A stretch of DNA of 64,000 nucleotides from Silicimonas sp. (GCA_022824315.1 JAJEAC010000208.1:1-64000); one strand, 5' to 3'; shown: positions 26,111 to 35,658, numbered from the stretch's first letter. The notes: a model not told the origin generated them from the letters alone. A program made the numbers and translations.

Positions 26111-27331
26111 TCAATTCCACAAGGCCGACAGCGGGACGGCGGCCATCCGCTCTCCAAAAGGAACGACGTCAGTGCCGTCATGAAGCACGACACCGAAGGT
26201 GAACCTGTTTCCGCAAGTATCCTCAAGAACCTCCAGGCCGCGGAAATCACTCGACCTTACCGTTGCGGAGGCCTTCACTTGAATGCCTGCAATCAAGCCG
26301 TCATTGCGCTCAAGGACGATGTCCACCTCGCGATTCATATGGTCGCGAAAATGGAAGAGGCTCAGCCACAAGTCCGATGCGGTCATCAGCTTCCTGATCT
26401 CCGAGTAAACGAAGCTCTCGAGCAGAGCCCCAAACAGATCGCGACTGTTCGTCACGCGTTCAATGCTGAGTCCTCGTGTTGCTGCCAACAAGCCGGAATC
26501 GAGAAAGTGCAGCTTAGGAGTCTTGACGATCCGCTTGAGCGCATTTGAATGCCAAGGCTGCAACGCCGAAACCAGGAATATCTGTTCAAGCAGCATAATG
26601 TAGCGTTTTGCGGTCTTGTGGCTGACATTTATGCCGGCAGCGATCCGGGAAAAATTTACGAGCTGTCCCGAGTGTTCCGCCAACAGCTGCACGAATCTTG
26701 GAAGCTCGGTCAACTTTTCCATGTCGGCAATGTCCCTGAGATCGCGTGTCAGAACCGATGTAAGATAGGATCGCGCCCAACTCATGCGGCGGCACTCACT
26801 CTCACGATCGAGCAATTCAGGAAATCCTCCGCTCATGGCCATGCGAACGATTTCGTCGCCAACATGGTTGTTCGGAACGCGCTGCGGCTTCCCTTCGAAC
26901 AAGCGTTCCAAAAAGGATGGCACGGTGCCGGTGATTTCGGCTTGCGCCAACGGAAGCATCTGGATTGTCTCCATTCGGCCAGCCAAACTGTCGGCGACAC
27001 GAGGCAATGTCAGTACATTTGCCGAGCCAGTGAGCAGGAACCTTCCAGGACGCTTGCCTTCGTCCACAGACTTCTTGATCGCCAGCAACAGATCCGGCAC
27101 GCGTTGGACTTCATCAATCGTCGCCCGTTCCAGTCGCCGCACAAAGCCAATCGGATCGGATTGCGCGGCATCGAGGGTCGCCGGATCGTCAAGCGTGAAG
27201 TAAGTTCGGCTGCCTCTCTCAATGGCTTGCACCAGAGTGGTCTTGCCGGCCCGGCGCGGTCCCACCACCAAGACCACGGGCGTGTCTTGAAGGGCTTCCT
27301 CGACTTTGTGCTTGATCAATCGAACATACAT
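26111..27331 (-). CDS. AAA+ ATPase with DUF4143 domain
   Basis: About 406 residues. The N-terminal ATPase has Walker A VVGPRRAGKTTLV, Walker B ERATIDEVQRVPDLL, and the RFLLTGSANVL sensor region. After SGGFPELL comes the C-terminal DUF4143 part (HLLDSGL-like LHFLDSGLLAA, and REVDIVLERNDGLIAGIQVKAS, a nuclease-like core). Proteins of this type are common, single-gene and poorly understood; roles in defence or mobile-element maintenance are suspected. I chose ATG 27331 because conserved sequence starts there (MYVRLIKHKVEEAL). A broken second copy lies upstream at 27550-27645. Confidence 0.85.
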   Translation of the reverse strand: MYVRLIKHKVEEALQDTPVVLVVGPRRAGKTTLVQAIERGSRTYFTLDDPATLDAAQSDPIGFVRRLERATIDEVQRVPDLLLAIKKSVDEGKRPGRFLLTGSANVLTLPRVADSLAGRMETIQMLPLAQAEITGTVPSFLERLFEGKPQRVPNNHVGDEIVRMAMSGGFPELLDRESECRRMSWARSYLTSVLTRDLRDIADMEKLTELPRFVQLLAEHSGQLVNFSRIAAGINVSHKTAKRYIMLLEQIFLVSALQPWHSNALKRIVKTPKLHFLDSGLLAATRGLSIERVTNSRDLFGALLESFVYSEIRKLMTASDLWLSLFHFRDHMNREVDIVLERNDGLIAGIQVKASATVRSSDFRGLEVLEDTCGNRFTFGVVLHDGTDVVPFGERMAAVPLSALWN

Positions 27332-27549
27332 GTGCCGATTCCAGATCCATGACAATCGGAAACAGCTCACATGATGATTGGAACTCAATAGAATGATAAT
27401 TGGGAGTCAAGAGCCTGATTATTGGGACTCTTACAACCGATATCTTCCAATTTGCGGACACCCTGAACCTTTTGGCAGACCCAGTAGAACTTGCTCCCCT
27501 CAATCCTCGCGTCTGGCTCGTATGCTCCAATGCCGGGAAGGATCTTCAC

Positions 27550-27645
27550 GCGAACTGCGACACACCGCGACGTCAGAACATGGGCCGATCCGGAGAGCAG
27601 CAATCTTCCGGATCGCTAGCCTACGTCCGCATCAATGCCTGTCGA
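27550..27645 (-). pseudogene. Fragment of a second DUF4143-type ATPase
   Basis: On the minus strand IDADVG, a stop, then SGRLLLSGSAHVLTSR mirrors DEGKRPGRFLLTGSANVLTL of the neighbouring ATPase, in the same orientation. Only about 30 residues can be recognised. The rest of 27332-27810 shows no coding sequence I can name. It looks like the last trace of a tandem paralogue. Confidence 0.4.
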
Positions 27646-27810
27646 GTCCGTTTCTGTTGATTCACGGCCCCATGTGGAGTCGACGCGAATTCGCCTTCGC
27701 GGACACTTCTGTGCCGACCTGCGTGCCTGCGGCTGACCAAACCGAGCAGGAAATCTCCCAAAGGCACTTTCCGTATGCACCCTGCATCGTGGTATTGGCG
27801 CCGAGCGCAT

Positions 27811-28509
27811 ATGCTGCATGGAATCGACAATTGGACGGAATGGAGCACGACGATGGCCTGCTGGCGAATCTGCTTTGACGACGCGGGCGGGCGGCTCGAC
27901 GGTTTCGCTGACCAGATCAGAGCGGACATCGATGATGCACGTCAGCGCGCCGAACTGGTGATGCCGCCGGTTGCTGTCACAGTCGTCGTTCAGGCGACCT
28001 CAGATTGGGTCATCCCGGAGACGGGGTACGTCGGCCACACGCCGTCAGGAACCGAGATGCGGCTGAAATTTGATCCCGACAACGCCGCGTTGCCGAGGAA
28101 CATGGGCGAGCCAATTGCACGAATGGTCGCGCACGAGCTTCACCACGTGCACCGATGGCGCGGTCCGGGTTATGGCAAGCGGCTGGGCGAAACGCTGGCA
28201 TCCGAAGGTCTGGCAGGGCAATTCTGCAAGCAGCTCTACGGTTCGCCGCCGGAAATGTGGGAACGCGCTGTCACCGGATCGAAACTTGTCGAGTGTGCAA
28301 GGGCCGCACTGTCGGCCTGGGATTCTGACGCCTACGATCATGTCCGGTGGTTCTACGGCTGGAGAGACCTTCCACGATGGGCAGGCTATTCCCTGGGCTA
28401 TGCGATGGTCGGGCGCCACATCGAGAGTTCCGCAGGCATCTCCGCGGCAACTCTTGCAGATGAGCCCGCCGACACGTTTCGTCATGTTCTGGAAGACATG
28501 GCGGGTTGA
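27811..28509 (+). CDS. DUF2268-type putative zinc protease
   Basis: About 232 residues. It has the zinc motif HELHH in RMVAHELHHVHRW and a downstream Glu in ETLASEGLAGQF, the HExxH...E pattern of gluzincin-like DUF2268 proteins. The end has DLPRWAGYSLGYAMVG. No signal peptide is seen, so it is probably cytosolic. The start is uncertain: ATG 27811 (MLHGIDNWTEW) fits the family, but 27853 and 27775 are possible. No operon partner. Confidence 0.7.
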   Translation: MLHGIDNWTEWSTTMACWRICFDDAGGRLDGFADQIRADIDDARQRAELVMPPVAVTVVVQATSDWVIPETGYVGHTPSGTEMRLKFDPDNAALPRNMGEPIARMVAHELHHVHRWRGPGYGKRLGETLASEGLAGQFCKQLYGSPPEMWERAVTGSKLVECARAALSAWDSDAYDHVRWFYGWRDLPRWAGYSLGYAMVGRHIESSAGISAATLADEPADTFRHVLEDMAG

Positions 28510-28865
28510 TCGCCGCCGTCGGGCGTGTCGACATCAAGGACGCACGAGACTCCGCGCGGTCGTCCCAGGCGTATCCATGTTCTCCGGTCACATTTTGGCG
28601 TCCGAGTTCCGATCCGCCCACTTGGCCAACCAGCCTCATTGCGTTGGCCCGCAGGCCCACCACACCATAATGCTCGAACCTCCGCTTCCGGCAAGCCGCC
28701 TCATTGGTGCATTGCGCGTGAAAGGCGGTGCCTCGCACCACTCTCGGAAGGATCTGGCGCCTATGCGATCCATGTCCTAGAAGTGACGTCCGATGAGGCA
28801 GGGATCGATGGGATCGACACCGAGCAGCATGGATATCAGTCCAGCAATTTCGGCAATGCGAACCG
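28510..28865. other. 356-bp stretch without a recognisable gene
   Basis: Both strands have medium-length open frames here, but none has a ribosome site or a known motif. They appear to be chance frames of GC-rich DNA. I found no repeat, RNA gene or transposon end. Confidence 0.5.
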
Positions 28866-29489
28866 GTGCTGCTGCAAATCGCAGCCCCAGTTTCGGCACC
28901 TGAAGTCAGAGAGAGGAACCGTGCAGTGTGCTTTAGAAGTGCAGACGAACTTGAGGCAGGCTTGCCCTGCATTCAGGCGTCACCAAAGGACGAAGGGGTG
29001 GTCGCGATGATCGTTCGCCGACCTGACACGGACAGGCGGGAAGAAGTGGACATTGGCGAACTGGACGTCGACGGGGGGCTGATCGGTGACAACTGGCGCA
29101 CTCGAGGAAGCGGAATGACGAAGGACGGGTCGGCACATCCGGACATGCAACTCACCCTTATGAACTCACGGACCATATCGCTTCTTGCCGGGTCCAAAGA
29201 CCGTTGGGCACTCGCAGGCGATCAGTTCTACGTTGACCTGGATCTATCGAAGGAGAATCTTCCAGCCGGGACCAGGCTTGTCATGGGTTCGGCAACAGTA
29301 GAGGTGACCGCAGTCCCGCACACCGGATGCAAGAAGTTCATGTCCCGCTTCGGAGTCGAGGCGTTGAAGTTCGTGAACTCCCGGCGCGGGAGGGAGCTTT
29401 GCCTTCGCGGCATCAATGCAAGGGTGGTGGTATCCGGTCGCTTGGAATCCGGGAGCAAAATCCAAAAGGAATTGGCGCAAACGACGTGA
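28866..29489 (+). CDS. MOSC-domain protein
   Basis: Up to 207 residues with the MOSC (molybdenum cofactor sulfurase C-terminal) beta-barrel: VDGGLIGDNW, LTLMNSRTISLLAG, GDQFYVDLDLSKENLPAGT, and the conserved Cys in VPHTGCKKFMSRFG. Such proteins are thought to carry sulfur or reduce N-hydroxylated compounds through molybdenum chemistry. The first 45 residues are less typical and the true start may be further in, for example near 29007. Stand-alone in this window. Confidence 0.75.
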   Translation: MLLQIAAPVSAPEVRERNRAVCFRSADELEAGLPCIQASPKDEGVVAMIVRRPDTDRREEVDIGELDVDGGLIGDNWRTRGSGMTKDGSAHPDMQLTLMNSRTISLLAGSKDRWALAGDQFYVDLDLSKENLPAGTRLVMGSATVEVTAVPHTGCKKFMSRFGVEALKFVNSRRGRELCLRGINARVVVSGRLESGSKIQKELAQTT

Positions 29490-29656
29490 ATGTCACCGCG
29501 CTGCCGACCGGGCATTGAAGGCGTGCCTCACACGGCCGATCTTGCCAGACCAGATCAGAAAGTGGACAGTTTGCAAGAGGCAGGTCGGTCGTCGAGGGCA
29601 CTACGTGTCGCCGTCGCGACTGCGATGCGATGGATGGCACCAGCATCGAGGTGCAT

Positions 29657-29897
29657 CACAAGCTCGTTCTTGCCGGCGAATCGGAAGTTGGTCGTGATTC
29701 GGTCAGCGAGTACCCGACAACGGATCGACTGAACGGCCAATGCCGGGTTTCGACGGATCGGGCAGGACATGGACGATGGAGTTCCGGGATCTCCACCATC
29801 CCGTCACGGTCGACCAGCATACCGACTTGACTGCCAAGGAGGTTTCGCGGATTGCCCGTCCAATCCCGTCTGCACCGCCCGTCACCAACGCGACCAT
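29657..29897 (-). pseudogene. Broken short-chain dehydrogenase, N-terminal remnant
   Basis: Just after the ABC ATPase gene, ATG 29897 begins MVALVTGGADGIGRAI, the glycine-rich NAD site of an SDR enzyme. The frame is then lost. LGSQVGMLVDRDGM in another frame resembles the next beta strand. No catalytic Tyr-Lys part follows and the sequence dissolves by about 29660. The position fits the polyol dehydrogenase usually encoded with this transporter type. 29490-29656 shows nothing I can name. Confidence 0.6.
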
Positions 29898-29911
29898 GCT
29901 GACGAGTTGAT

Positions 29912-30913
29912 TCAAATCCTGAGACCTTTCGCGTCGAACCTGTGAATGGCGTCTTGCCTTGGGGCCAGATGCACCCTGTCGCCGTGCCGGAACCCGACCT
30001 CGCCATCGGCACGAACGGTGATCGTCTCGGCGACTCCCGTATCGTGAACATGAAAGAACGTGTCGGAGCCAAGATGTTCCGAAACGCCGACGACGCCGGA
30101 CCAGTCGCCCTCGCTTCCCGATACGGCAATGTGCTCTGGGCGGATGCCGATGGCATGCGCGTCGTGACGTGCGGCCTCATTTCCCTCGATCAGATTCATG
30201 CGCGGAGAGCCGATGAATCCTGCAACGAACACGTTGCGCGGTTCGCGGTAGAGCTCCAGCGGGCTTCCGACCTGCTCGATGTTCCCAAAATTGAGAACGA
30301 CGATCTTGTCGGCCATCGTCATCGCCTCGACCTGATCGTGCGTCACGTAGATCATCGTGGTCCCAAGGCGCTCATGCAGTTCGCTGATCTCGAGCCGCAT
30401 TCCAACCCGAAGTGCGGCGTCAAGATTCGAGAGCGGTTCGTCGAACAGGAATGCGGCCGGTTCCCTCACGATGGCGCGTCCGATCGCGACCCGCTGACGC
30501 TGACCGCCCGAAAGCTGACCCGGGCGACGGTCGAGATAGTCGGAGAGATTCAGGACGCTTGCCGCGTGTGCGACACGGCGCTCCTGTTCTTCCTTGTCGA
30601 GTCCCGCCATGCGCAACGGAAAGGCAATGTTCTTCCTGACGCTCATATGCGGATAAAGCGCGTAGGACTGAAACACCATCGCCAGGCCGCGCTTTGCCGG
30701 CGGCACGCTGGTCATGTCCTGGCCGTCAATCTCGATCTTGCCTCCGGTCACGTCCTCGAGACCCGCAATGAGGCGAAGCAGCGTTGACTTGCCACAGCCT
30801 GAAGGGCCGACAAAAACGGCAAACTCCCCGTCCTCGATTAGCAATTCCAGCGGCGGGATGACCTCAACGTCCCCGAAGCTCTTCGATACTTGGTCAATTA
30901 CGATACGTCCCAT
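29912..30913 (-). CDS. Sugar/polyol ABC transporter ATPase (MalK/UgpC/SmoK type)
   Basis: ATPase of 333 residues, complete. Walker A is GPSGCGKST, the signature [16 protein letters not shown], Walker [14 protein letters not shown], and the switch His is in [16 protein letters not shown]. The C-terminal TOBE-type domain has GIRPEHI. Such ATPases energise carbohydrate importers and can serve more than one permease pair. Start ATG 30913, 9 bp after the preceding gene. Confidence 0.92.
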   Translation of the reverse strand: MGRIVIDQVSKSFGDVEVIPPLELLIEDGEFAVFVGPSGCGKSTLLRLIAGLEDVTGGKIEIDGQDMTSVPPAKRGLAMVFQSYALYPHMSVRKNIAFPLRMAGLDKEEQERRVAHAASVLNLSDYLDRRPGQLSGGQRQRVAIGRAIVREPAAFLFDEPLSNLDAALRVGMRLEISELHERLGTTMIYVTHDQVEAMTMADKIVVLNFGNIEQVGSPLELYREPRNVFVAGFIGSPRMNLIEGNEAARHDAHAIGIRPEHIAVSGSEGDWSGVVGVSEHLGSDTFFHVHDTGVAETITVRADGEVGFRHGDRVHLAPRQDAIHRFDAKGLRI

Positions 30914-30922
30914 GGCTCCACC

Positions 30923-31753
30923 CTATTTTACGGCACCGAATGTCAGGCCGCGAACAAGTTGCTTTTGGCTAAACCAGCCGAGAATGAGGATCGGTGCGAT
31001 CGCCATTGTCGACGCCGCGCTGAGCTTGGCGAAGAACAGGCCTTCCGGGCTCGAGTAGCTGGCGATGAACGCGGTCAAAGGTCCGGCCTTGGCCGCCGTG
31101 AGGTTCAGCGTCCAGAACGCCTCGTTCCAAGCCAGAATCAGGCTCAGGAGAATGGTTGAGGCAATGCCGGGCACGGCCATCGGCATGAGGACGTGAAGGA
31201 TCTCTCCACGCAATGTTGCGCCATCCATTCTTGCGGCTTCAAGGATATCTACGGGGATCTCCTTGAAATACGTGTACAGCATCCAGACGATGATCGGCAG
31301 GTTGATCAGCATCAGCACGATCACGAGTCCCGTGCGCGTGTCGAGCAGCCCGAGTTCGATGAACAACAGGTAGATCGGATAAAGCACGCCGACAGCCGGC
31401 AGCATCTTGGTCGAGAGCATCCAGAGCAGGATGTCCTTGGTGCGCTTCGAGGGGACGAAGGCCATTGACCACGCGGCTGGCACAGCGACAACGACGCCAA
31501 GAAGCGTCGAACCGCCCGCGATGATCACCGAATTCCAGAGGTAGCGCATGTAGTCGGAACGGTCCTGCACGACGCCGTAGTTCTCAATGGTCCAGTCAAA
31601 GAACAGGAACAGTGGCGGATCGCTTATCGCCTGCGCCTCCGACTTGAAACTGGTCAGAATCGTCCAGAGGATCGGAAAAAAGATCACCAGGCCAACGGCC
31701 CATGCGATCATCGTGTTCAGGGCCTTGCGGCGGGATGTGACGGCACGGGCCAT
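30923..31753 (-). CDS. Sugar/polyol ABC transporter permease (MalG/SmoG type)
   Basis: Inner-membrane permease of 276 residues with six predicted segments. The EAA loop reads EAARMDGATLRGEILHVLMP, the site where the ATPase docks. The N-terminus has FPILWTILTSFKSEAQAISDPP, typical of the MalG branch. It works with the permease encoded at 31843-32709. Confidence 0.9.
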   Translation of the reverse strand: MARAVTSRRKALNTMIAWAVGLVIFFPILWTILTSFKSEAQAISDPPLFLFFDWTIENYGVVQDRSDYMRYLWNSVIIAGGSTLLGVVVAVPAAWSMAFVPSKRTKDILLWMLSTKMLPAVGVLYPIYLLFIELGLLDTRTGLVIVLMLINLPIIVWMLYTYFKEIPVDILEAARMDGATLRGEILHVLMPMAVPGIASTILLSLILAWNEAFWTLNLTAAKAGPLTAFIASYSSPEGLFFAKLSAASTMAIAPILILGWFSQKQLVRGLTFGAVK

Positions 31754-31842
31754 GTCAGTTGCCTCCCCTATGTTCCGCGCCGACGTCCAACGCTCCGCGA
31801 GAGAGCGGCGCGAGAGGGATCCGCAGGGGCAGTGTCGGCATC

Positions 31843-32709
31843 TCAGGCATCAAGGCTCCTCCCTACGATGCGCATCAGGAACAGCGCCACGATGTTTGCG
31901 AGAATGATGGCGTAAACGCCGCCTGCAGAGCCCAGACCCACGTTCTGGCTCTCCAGCACGCGCTGGAAAATCAGGTATGTCAGTGTCTTGGTGCCGAAAC
32001 TGCCTTGGGTCGTGACGAAGATCTCCGCGAAGATCGACAGAAGGAAGATCGTCTGGATCAAGATCACGACCGTGATCGCCCTGCTTAGGTGCGGCAGGAT
32101 TATGAACCAGAAGCGCTTCAACGACGGCGCACCGTCCATCTCTGCTGCCTCAAGCTGCTCTCGGTCCAGCGACTGAACCGCAGTCAGGAGAATCAATGTC
32201 GCGAAGGGCAGCCATTGCCACGACACGATGAGTATGATCGATTGCATCGACGCTTGGCTCAGCCACTCGACGGGCGTTGCCCCGAAGAACTTCCAGATAT
32301 GCGCCAGAATGCCATTCACGGGGTCCATGAACATGTTCTTCCAGACCAGCGCCGACACGGTCGGCATGACGAAAAACGGCGCGATGACCAGTACGCGGAC
32401 CATGCCCTGTCCCCACATCGGCTGGTCCAGCAACAACGCCAGCAGGACACCCAGAATCACGGTGACGACCAGCACGCCACCGACGATTGTCAGCGTCGCC
32501 TGCACACTTGGCCAAAAGGAGCTCGAACTGACGAAACGCACGTAGTTTTCGAGACCGGCCCAGCCGAGATCTCCGCCACGCAAGGGCAGGAACTTCCGGA
32601 ACGAAAACCAGAGGGTCATTGTCAGGGGCACCAGCATCCAGCCGAGGAGCAGGATCACTGCGGGTGCCATCATGATACGGGCAGCAGAACGCGAATGCCT
32701 GGTTGCCAT
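31843..32709 (-). CDS. Sugar/polyol ABC transporter permease (MalF/SmoF type)
   Basis: Inner-membrane permease of 288 residues with six predicted segments and the EAA loop EAAEMDGAPSLKRFWFIILP. Start ATG 32709 has GGGGAG upstream; GTG 32715 is an alternative. The 89-bp gap before the next permease holds no obvious signal. It lies after the binding-protein gene and its hairpin. Confidence 0.9.
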   Translation of the reverse strand: MATRHSRSAARIMMAPAVILLLGWMLVPLTMTLWFSFRKFLPLRGGDLGWAGLENYVRFVSSSSFWPSVQATLTIVGGVLVVTVILGVLLALLLDQPMWGQGMVRVLVIAPFFVMPTVSALVWKNMFMDPVNGILAHIWKFFGATPVEWLSQASMQSIILIVSWQWLPFATLILLTAVQSLDREQLEAAEMDGAPSLKRFWFIILPHLSRAITVVILIQTIFLLSIFAEIFVTTQGSFGTKTLTYLIFQRVLESQNVGLGSAGGVYAIILANIVALFLMRIVGRSLDA

Positions 32710-32774
32710 GGACACTCTCCCCGTTTGCGGAATTACCGTCTCAGATTCCGGATCGTATTTGCTTGTGTCGTCGA

Positions 32775-32799
32775 CCGGAGGGCGGATGCCGCCCTCCGG
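32775..32799 (-). other. Intercistronic stem-loop after the polyol binding-protein gene
   Basis: Perfect 11-bp arms CCGGAGGGCGG and CCGCCCTCCGG with an ATG triloop. It starts 15 bp after the binding-protein stop and ends 66 bp before the permease start. No strong U-tract follows. The position is the same as in the other transporter operons of this window. Confidence 0.78.
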
Positions 32800-32813
32800 G
32801 AAATGTGCCTGGC

Positions 32814-34115
32814 TCAGTAGCCAGCAGCCTCCATCGCGTCGGCGGTCAAGGCCTGTGCCTTATCCAGCGCCTCCGCCGCGGTCTGCTGTCCGGCCAAAGC
32901 GGCAGAAAACTCCTGACCGACTTCCGTCGCGATTCCAGCGAACTCCGGAATCGCCACGAACTGGACGCCCACGTAAGGCACCGGTTCAACGGTCGGGTTG
33001 AGCGGGTCAGCCGACAGGATGCTCTCGAGAGTCATCCGCGCGAACGGAATGTCCTTGTAGTTCGGATTCTCGTAGAGCGAGGTCCTGGCTCCCGGAGGCA
33101 CGTTCGCCCAGCCTTCCTTCGAAGCCACGAGCTCGATGTATTCCTTGGACGTGGCCCATTCGATGAACTCCCTTGCAGCGGATTCCTTCTGGGTTCCGGC
33201 AGGGATCGCCAGCGCCCAGGCCCAGAGCCAGTTGCTGCGCCTGCCGAGCCCGGTGTCGGGCGCCAGCGCGAATCCGACCTTGTCCGCAACGGTCGAGTCC
33301 TTCGGGTTGGTCACGAAGGATGCCGCCACCGTCGCGTCGATCCACATGCCGCACTTGCCCTGCTGGAACAGAGAGAGGTTCTCGTTGAAGCCGTTTGTGG
33401 AGGCTCCCGGAGGCCCTGCATCTCCCAAGAGGTCAAGGTAGAAGTTTAGCGTCGTGGACCAGGCATCACTGTCGAACTGCGGCGCCCAGTTCTCGTCGAA
33501 CCAGCGGGCGCCAAAGGCGTTCGACGTAGCCGTGATGAACGCCATGTTCTCGCCCCAGCCAGCCTTGCCACGCAGGCAGATGCCGTAGATATCGTTGTCC
33601 TTGTCGGTCATCTTGCGTGCCGCGTCCGCAACGAATTCCCAGGTCGGCGCGTCGGGCATGGAGAGCCCGGCATTCGCCATGAGGTCCGTGCGATACATGA
33701 TCATGGAGCTTTCGCCGTAGAACGGCGCCGCAAAGAGTGTGCCGTCATAGGAAAGTCCGCCACGCATCGCGGGCAGGATGTCGTCCGCATCGTAGCCAGC
33801 CGACAGGTCGTCGAGTGCCACGAGCCAGCCGTTCTTGGCCCAGATCGGCGTCTCGTACATGCCGATCGTCATGATGTCGAAAGCGCCGCCCTTCGTGCTG
33901 ATGTCCGTCGTCACTCGCTGACGGAGCACGTTTTCCTCGAGCGTCACCCACTCGACCGTGTGACCGGTCTTGCTGGTGAAGTCGTCAGTCAGGCCCTGCA
34001 TCCGGACCATGTCGCCGTTGTTCACGGTCGCGATGACGAGATTTTCTGCGTCAGCACTGCCAAGCGCGATCAGCGACAGCGCCGATGCCGCACCAAGTAC
34101 GTTCCTTAGATACAT
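32814..34115 (-). CDS. Sugar/polyol ABC substrate-binding protein (SmoE-like)
   Basis: Periplasmic protein of 433 residues. The N-terminus is a Sec signal (VLGAASALSLIALGSADAE). The mature part has the family 1 extracellular solute-binding pattern: FDIMTIGMYETPIWAKNGWL, DGTLFAAPFYGESSMIMYRTDL, and GKCGMWIDATVAASFV. It resembles sorbitol/mannitol-binding proteins, but the ligand is not certain. GAGGGAGG precedes the ATG. Expression is probably controlled by the LacI protein encoded upstream through the palindrome at 34186-34199. Confidence 0.9.
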   Translation of the reverse strand: MYLRNVLGAASALSLIALGSADAENLVIATVNNGDMVRMQGLTDDFTSKTGHTVEWVTLEENVLRQRVTTDISTKGGAFDIMTIGMYETPIWAKNGWLVALDDLSAGYDADDILPAMRGGLSYDGTLFAAPFYGESSMIMYRTDLMANAGLSMPDAPTWEFVADAARKMTDKDNDIYGICLRGKAGWGENMAFITATSNAFGARWFDENWAPQFDSDAWSTTLNFYLDLLGDAGPPGASTNGFNENLSLFQQGKCGMWIDATVAASFVTNPKDSTVADKVGFALAPDTGLGRRSNWLWAWALAIPAGTQKESAAREFIEWATSKEYIELVASKEGWANVPPGARTSLYENPNYKDIPFARMTLESILSADPLNPTVEPVPYVGVQFVAIPEFAGIATEVGQEFSAALAGQQTAAEALDKAQALTADAMEAAGY

Positions 34116-34185
34116 TTGACACCTCCCTCAAATTGGATGTTGCCCGATAACGCTAACAAATAATATCCGCGCGTCAAGTCTTTTT

Positions 34186-34199
34186 TTTACGCGCGTAAA
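34186..34199. promoter_or_regulatory. LacI-type operator TTTACGCGCGTAAA upstream of the transporter operon
   Basis: Perfect 14-bp palindrome with the central CG typical of LacI-family sites. It lies 70 bp upstream of the binding-protein ATG. A TTGACG -35-like hexamer (minus strand, about 34176-34171) lies between operator and gene. The imperfect copy at 35345-35358 upstream of lacI supports it. Confidence 0.75.
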
Positions 34200-34229
34200 T
34201 TTACCAAGAAATGTTCGGAAAGCAGCCCG

Positions 34230-35261
34230 TTAGGCGGACCCACGCATGACAAGCGAGGCGTCGTACAGGGTCGTGTCCCGCCGTTTTGCACGTTCGCCCG
34301 AATCGATCAGCCGGAACAGGGTCTCGACGCTCTTCTCGGCGATCGACGCGTAGTCCTGCGAAACCGTTGTCAGCGTCGGGCACGTATATCGCGAGAACGG
34401 GTGGTCGTCGTGCCCGGCAACCCGCAATGCGCAACCTGCTCCGTTTCCGACCCGCATGCCCATCTCGTAGGCCGCGGACAGAAACCCGATAGCAAGCCGG
34501 TCATTGCTGCAGAGGACCGTGTCCGTCGGCAGGCCGCGATTCTCGATCACGCGCATGCCCTCGCTGAAGCCGATGGCCTCGAAGTCCCATCCCTCCCCGT
34601 CCACCTGGATCAGGTGCGGCTCATGCCCAAGCCGATCCATCGTCGCCAGATATGCCGATCGGCGCTTGAACGCATTCGGGTTTGGCGGCTCCTTCATTTC
34701 GAAGAATGCCGGCGGCTCGCCGGATCGGCACAGATAGTCGATGATCAGGGCAATGCTCTGATCATTGTTCGACCCGATGAACGCCTCGCCCAGATGCTCG
34801 ATATTGCTGTCGAACAAGACCGTGGGGACATCCTTGCAGAACGCCTCGACCGAGGACCGGTCCGATGTCCGCCCCAAGGGTGCCAGAAGCACTCCTGCGG
34901 GCTTGATCGATCTGAGGCTCCCGAGGTTGTCGTTCTCCTGGACCTTGGTGCCCTGCGAGTTCAGCTGAATCGGCCGGAACCCCGCGTCGATGACCAGGCT
35001 CTCCACGTTGCGTGCGATTTCCGCGAAAAACGGGTCCGACAGGTAGGGCACCACGATCCCGATGTTCTTGGTGAGGCGGCGGTTCTGGTTGATGGCGTAG
35101 ATGTTTGGGCGATAGTCGTGGCGTTCCAGAGCCGCCTCGATGCGCTCCCGGGTGGATTTCCGCACGCTGGCCGGATCGTTGAAGTACTTGGAAACCGTAG
35201 GCCGGGAAATCCCGCTCACCGCAGCAAATTCCTCCATGTTCTTGATTTTCGTTTGTGACAC
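34230..35261 (-). CDS. LacI-family transcriptional regulator
   Basis: Repressor of about 343 residues. The N-terminal HTH and hinge are visible: EEFAAVSGISRPTVSKYFND, then RKSTRERIEAALERHDYRPN. The ligand-binding core follows (NIGIVVPYLSDPFFAEIARN, DTVLCSNDRLAIGFLSAA). Start GTG 35261 with AGAGG upstream fits the family; the frame is open further upstream but reads as non-coding. It is the likely regulator of the polyol transporter, whose binding-protein gene lies 114 bp downstream. Confidence 0.9.
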   Translation of the reverse strand: MSQTKIKNMEEFAAVSGISRPTVSKYFNDPASVRKSTRERIEAALERHDYRPNIYAINQNRRLTKNIGIVVPYLSDPFFAEIARNVESLVIDAGFRPIQLNSQGTKVQENDNLGSLRSIKPAGVLLAPLGRTSDRSSVEAFCKDVPTVLFDSNIEHLGEAFIGSNNDQSIALIIDYLCRSGEPPAFFEMKEPPNPNAFKRRSAYLATMDRLGHEPHLIQVDGEGWDFEAIGFSEGMRVIENRGLPTDTVLCSNDRLAIGFLSAAYEMGMRVGNGAGCALRVAGHDDHPFSRYTCPTLTTVSQDYASIAEKSVETLFRLIDSGERAKRRDTTLYDASLVMRGSA

Positions 35262-35344
35262 GACATGGCCTCTTCGTACTGGAAAGCGTCGGGTGCCGAA
35301 GCATCCGAACGGTTGAAATTCACGGCCACGATAACCGAATGTAC

Positions 35345-35358
35345 TTCGCGCGCGCAAA
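35345..35358. promoter_or_regulatory. Second LacI-type operator, upstream of the lacI-family gene
   Basis: TTCGCGCGCGCAAA matches TTTACGCGCGTAAA at 11 of 14 positions and lies about 84 bp before the GTG start of the regulator gene, suggesting autoregulation. The remainder of 35262-35658 holds no gene or repeat that I can recognise. Confidence 0.5.
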
Positions 35359-35658
35359 TTTCTGCCGGTGACCGCTGAACGATGCATAGCCGCGCGCGTG
35401 CAACGTCGCGCCTGGGAACGGCGCCGAATCCCTGCCTGGCCGGCACGTTCATCACCGCGTGTGGCAAGTGACACAATGCCGACTTCGAGAAAAGTGCCAT
35501 GTCGAGCGACCCCGCCCTAGTGACATGGCACCGTCCGGTGAATCAGCGATCAGACATGTGCCAATTCCCTGACTTGCCAATCCACCCGAGCGCGATATGC
35601 ATGGCCGTGGCGCAGGTGCCCGATGCGAAGCAAAGTGTCATCGGGTCTGTACTTCGGT

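Noticed and set aside
28271-28972. Minus-strand frame in the gap between the protease-like and MOSC genes
   Set aside because: Part of it looked protein-like, but it has no start signal and no recognisable family, and overlaps the protease-like gene.
35499-35658. Small open frames upstream of the VOC gene's 3' end
   Set aside because: Short, without ribosome sites or motifs, and not continued by any conserved sequence.
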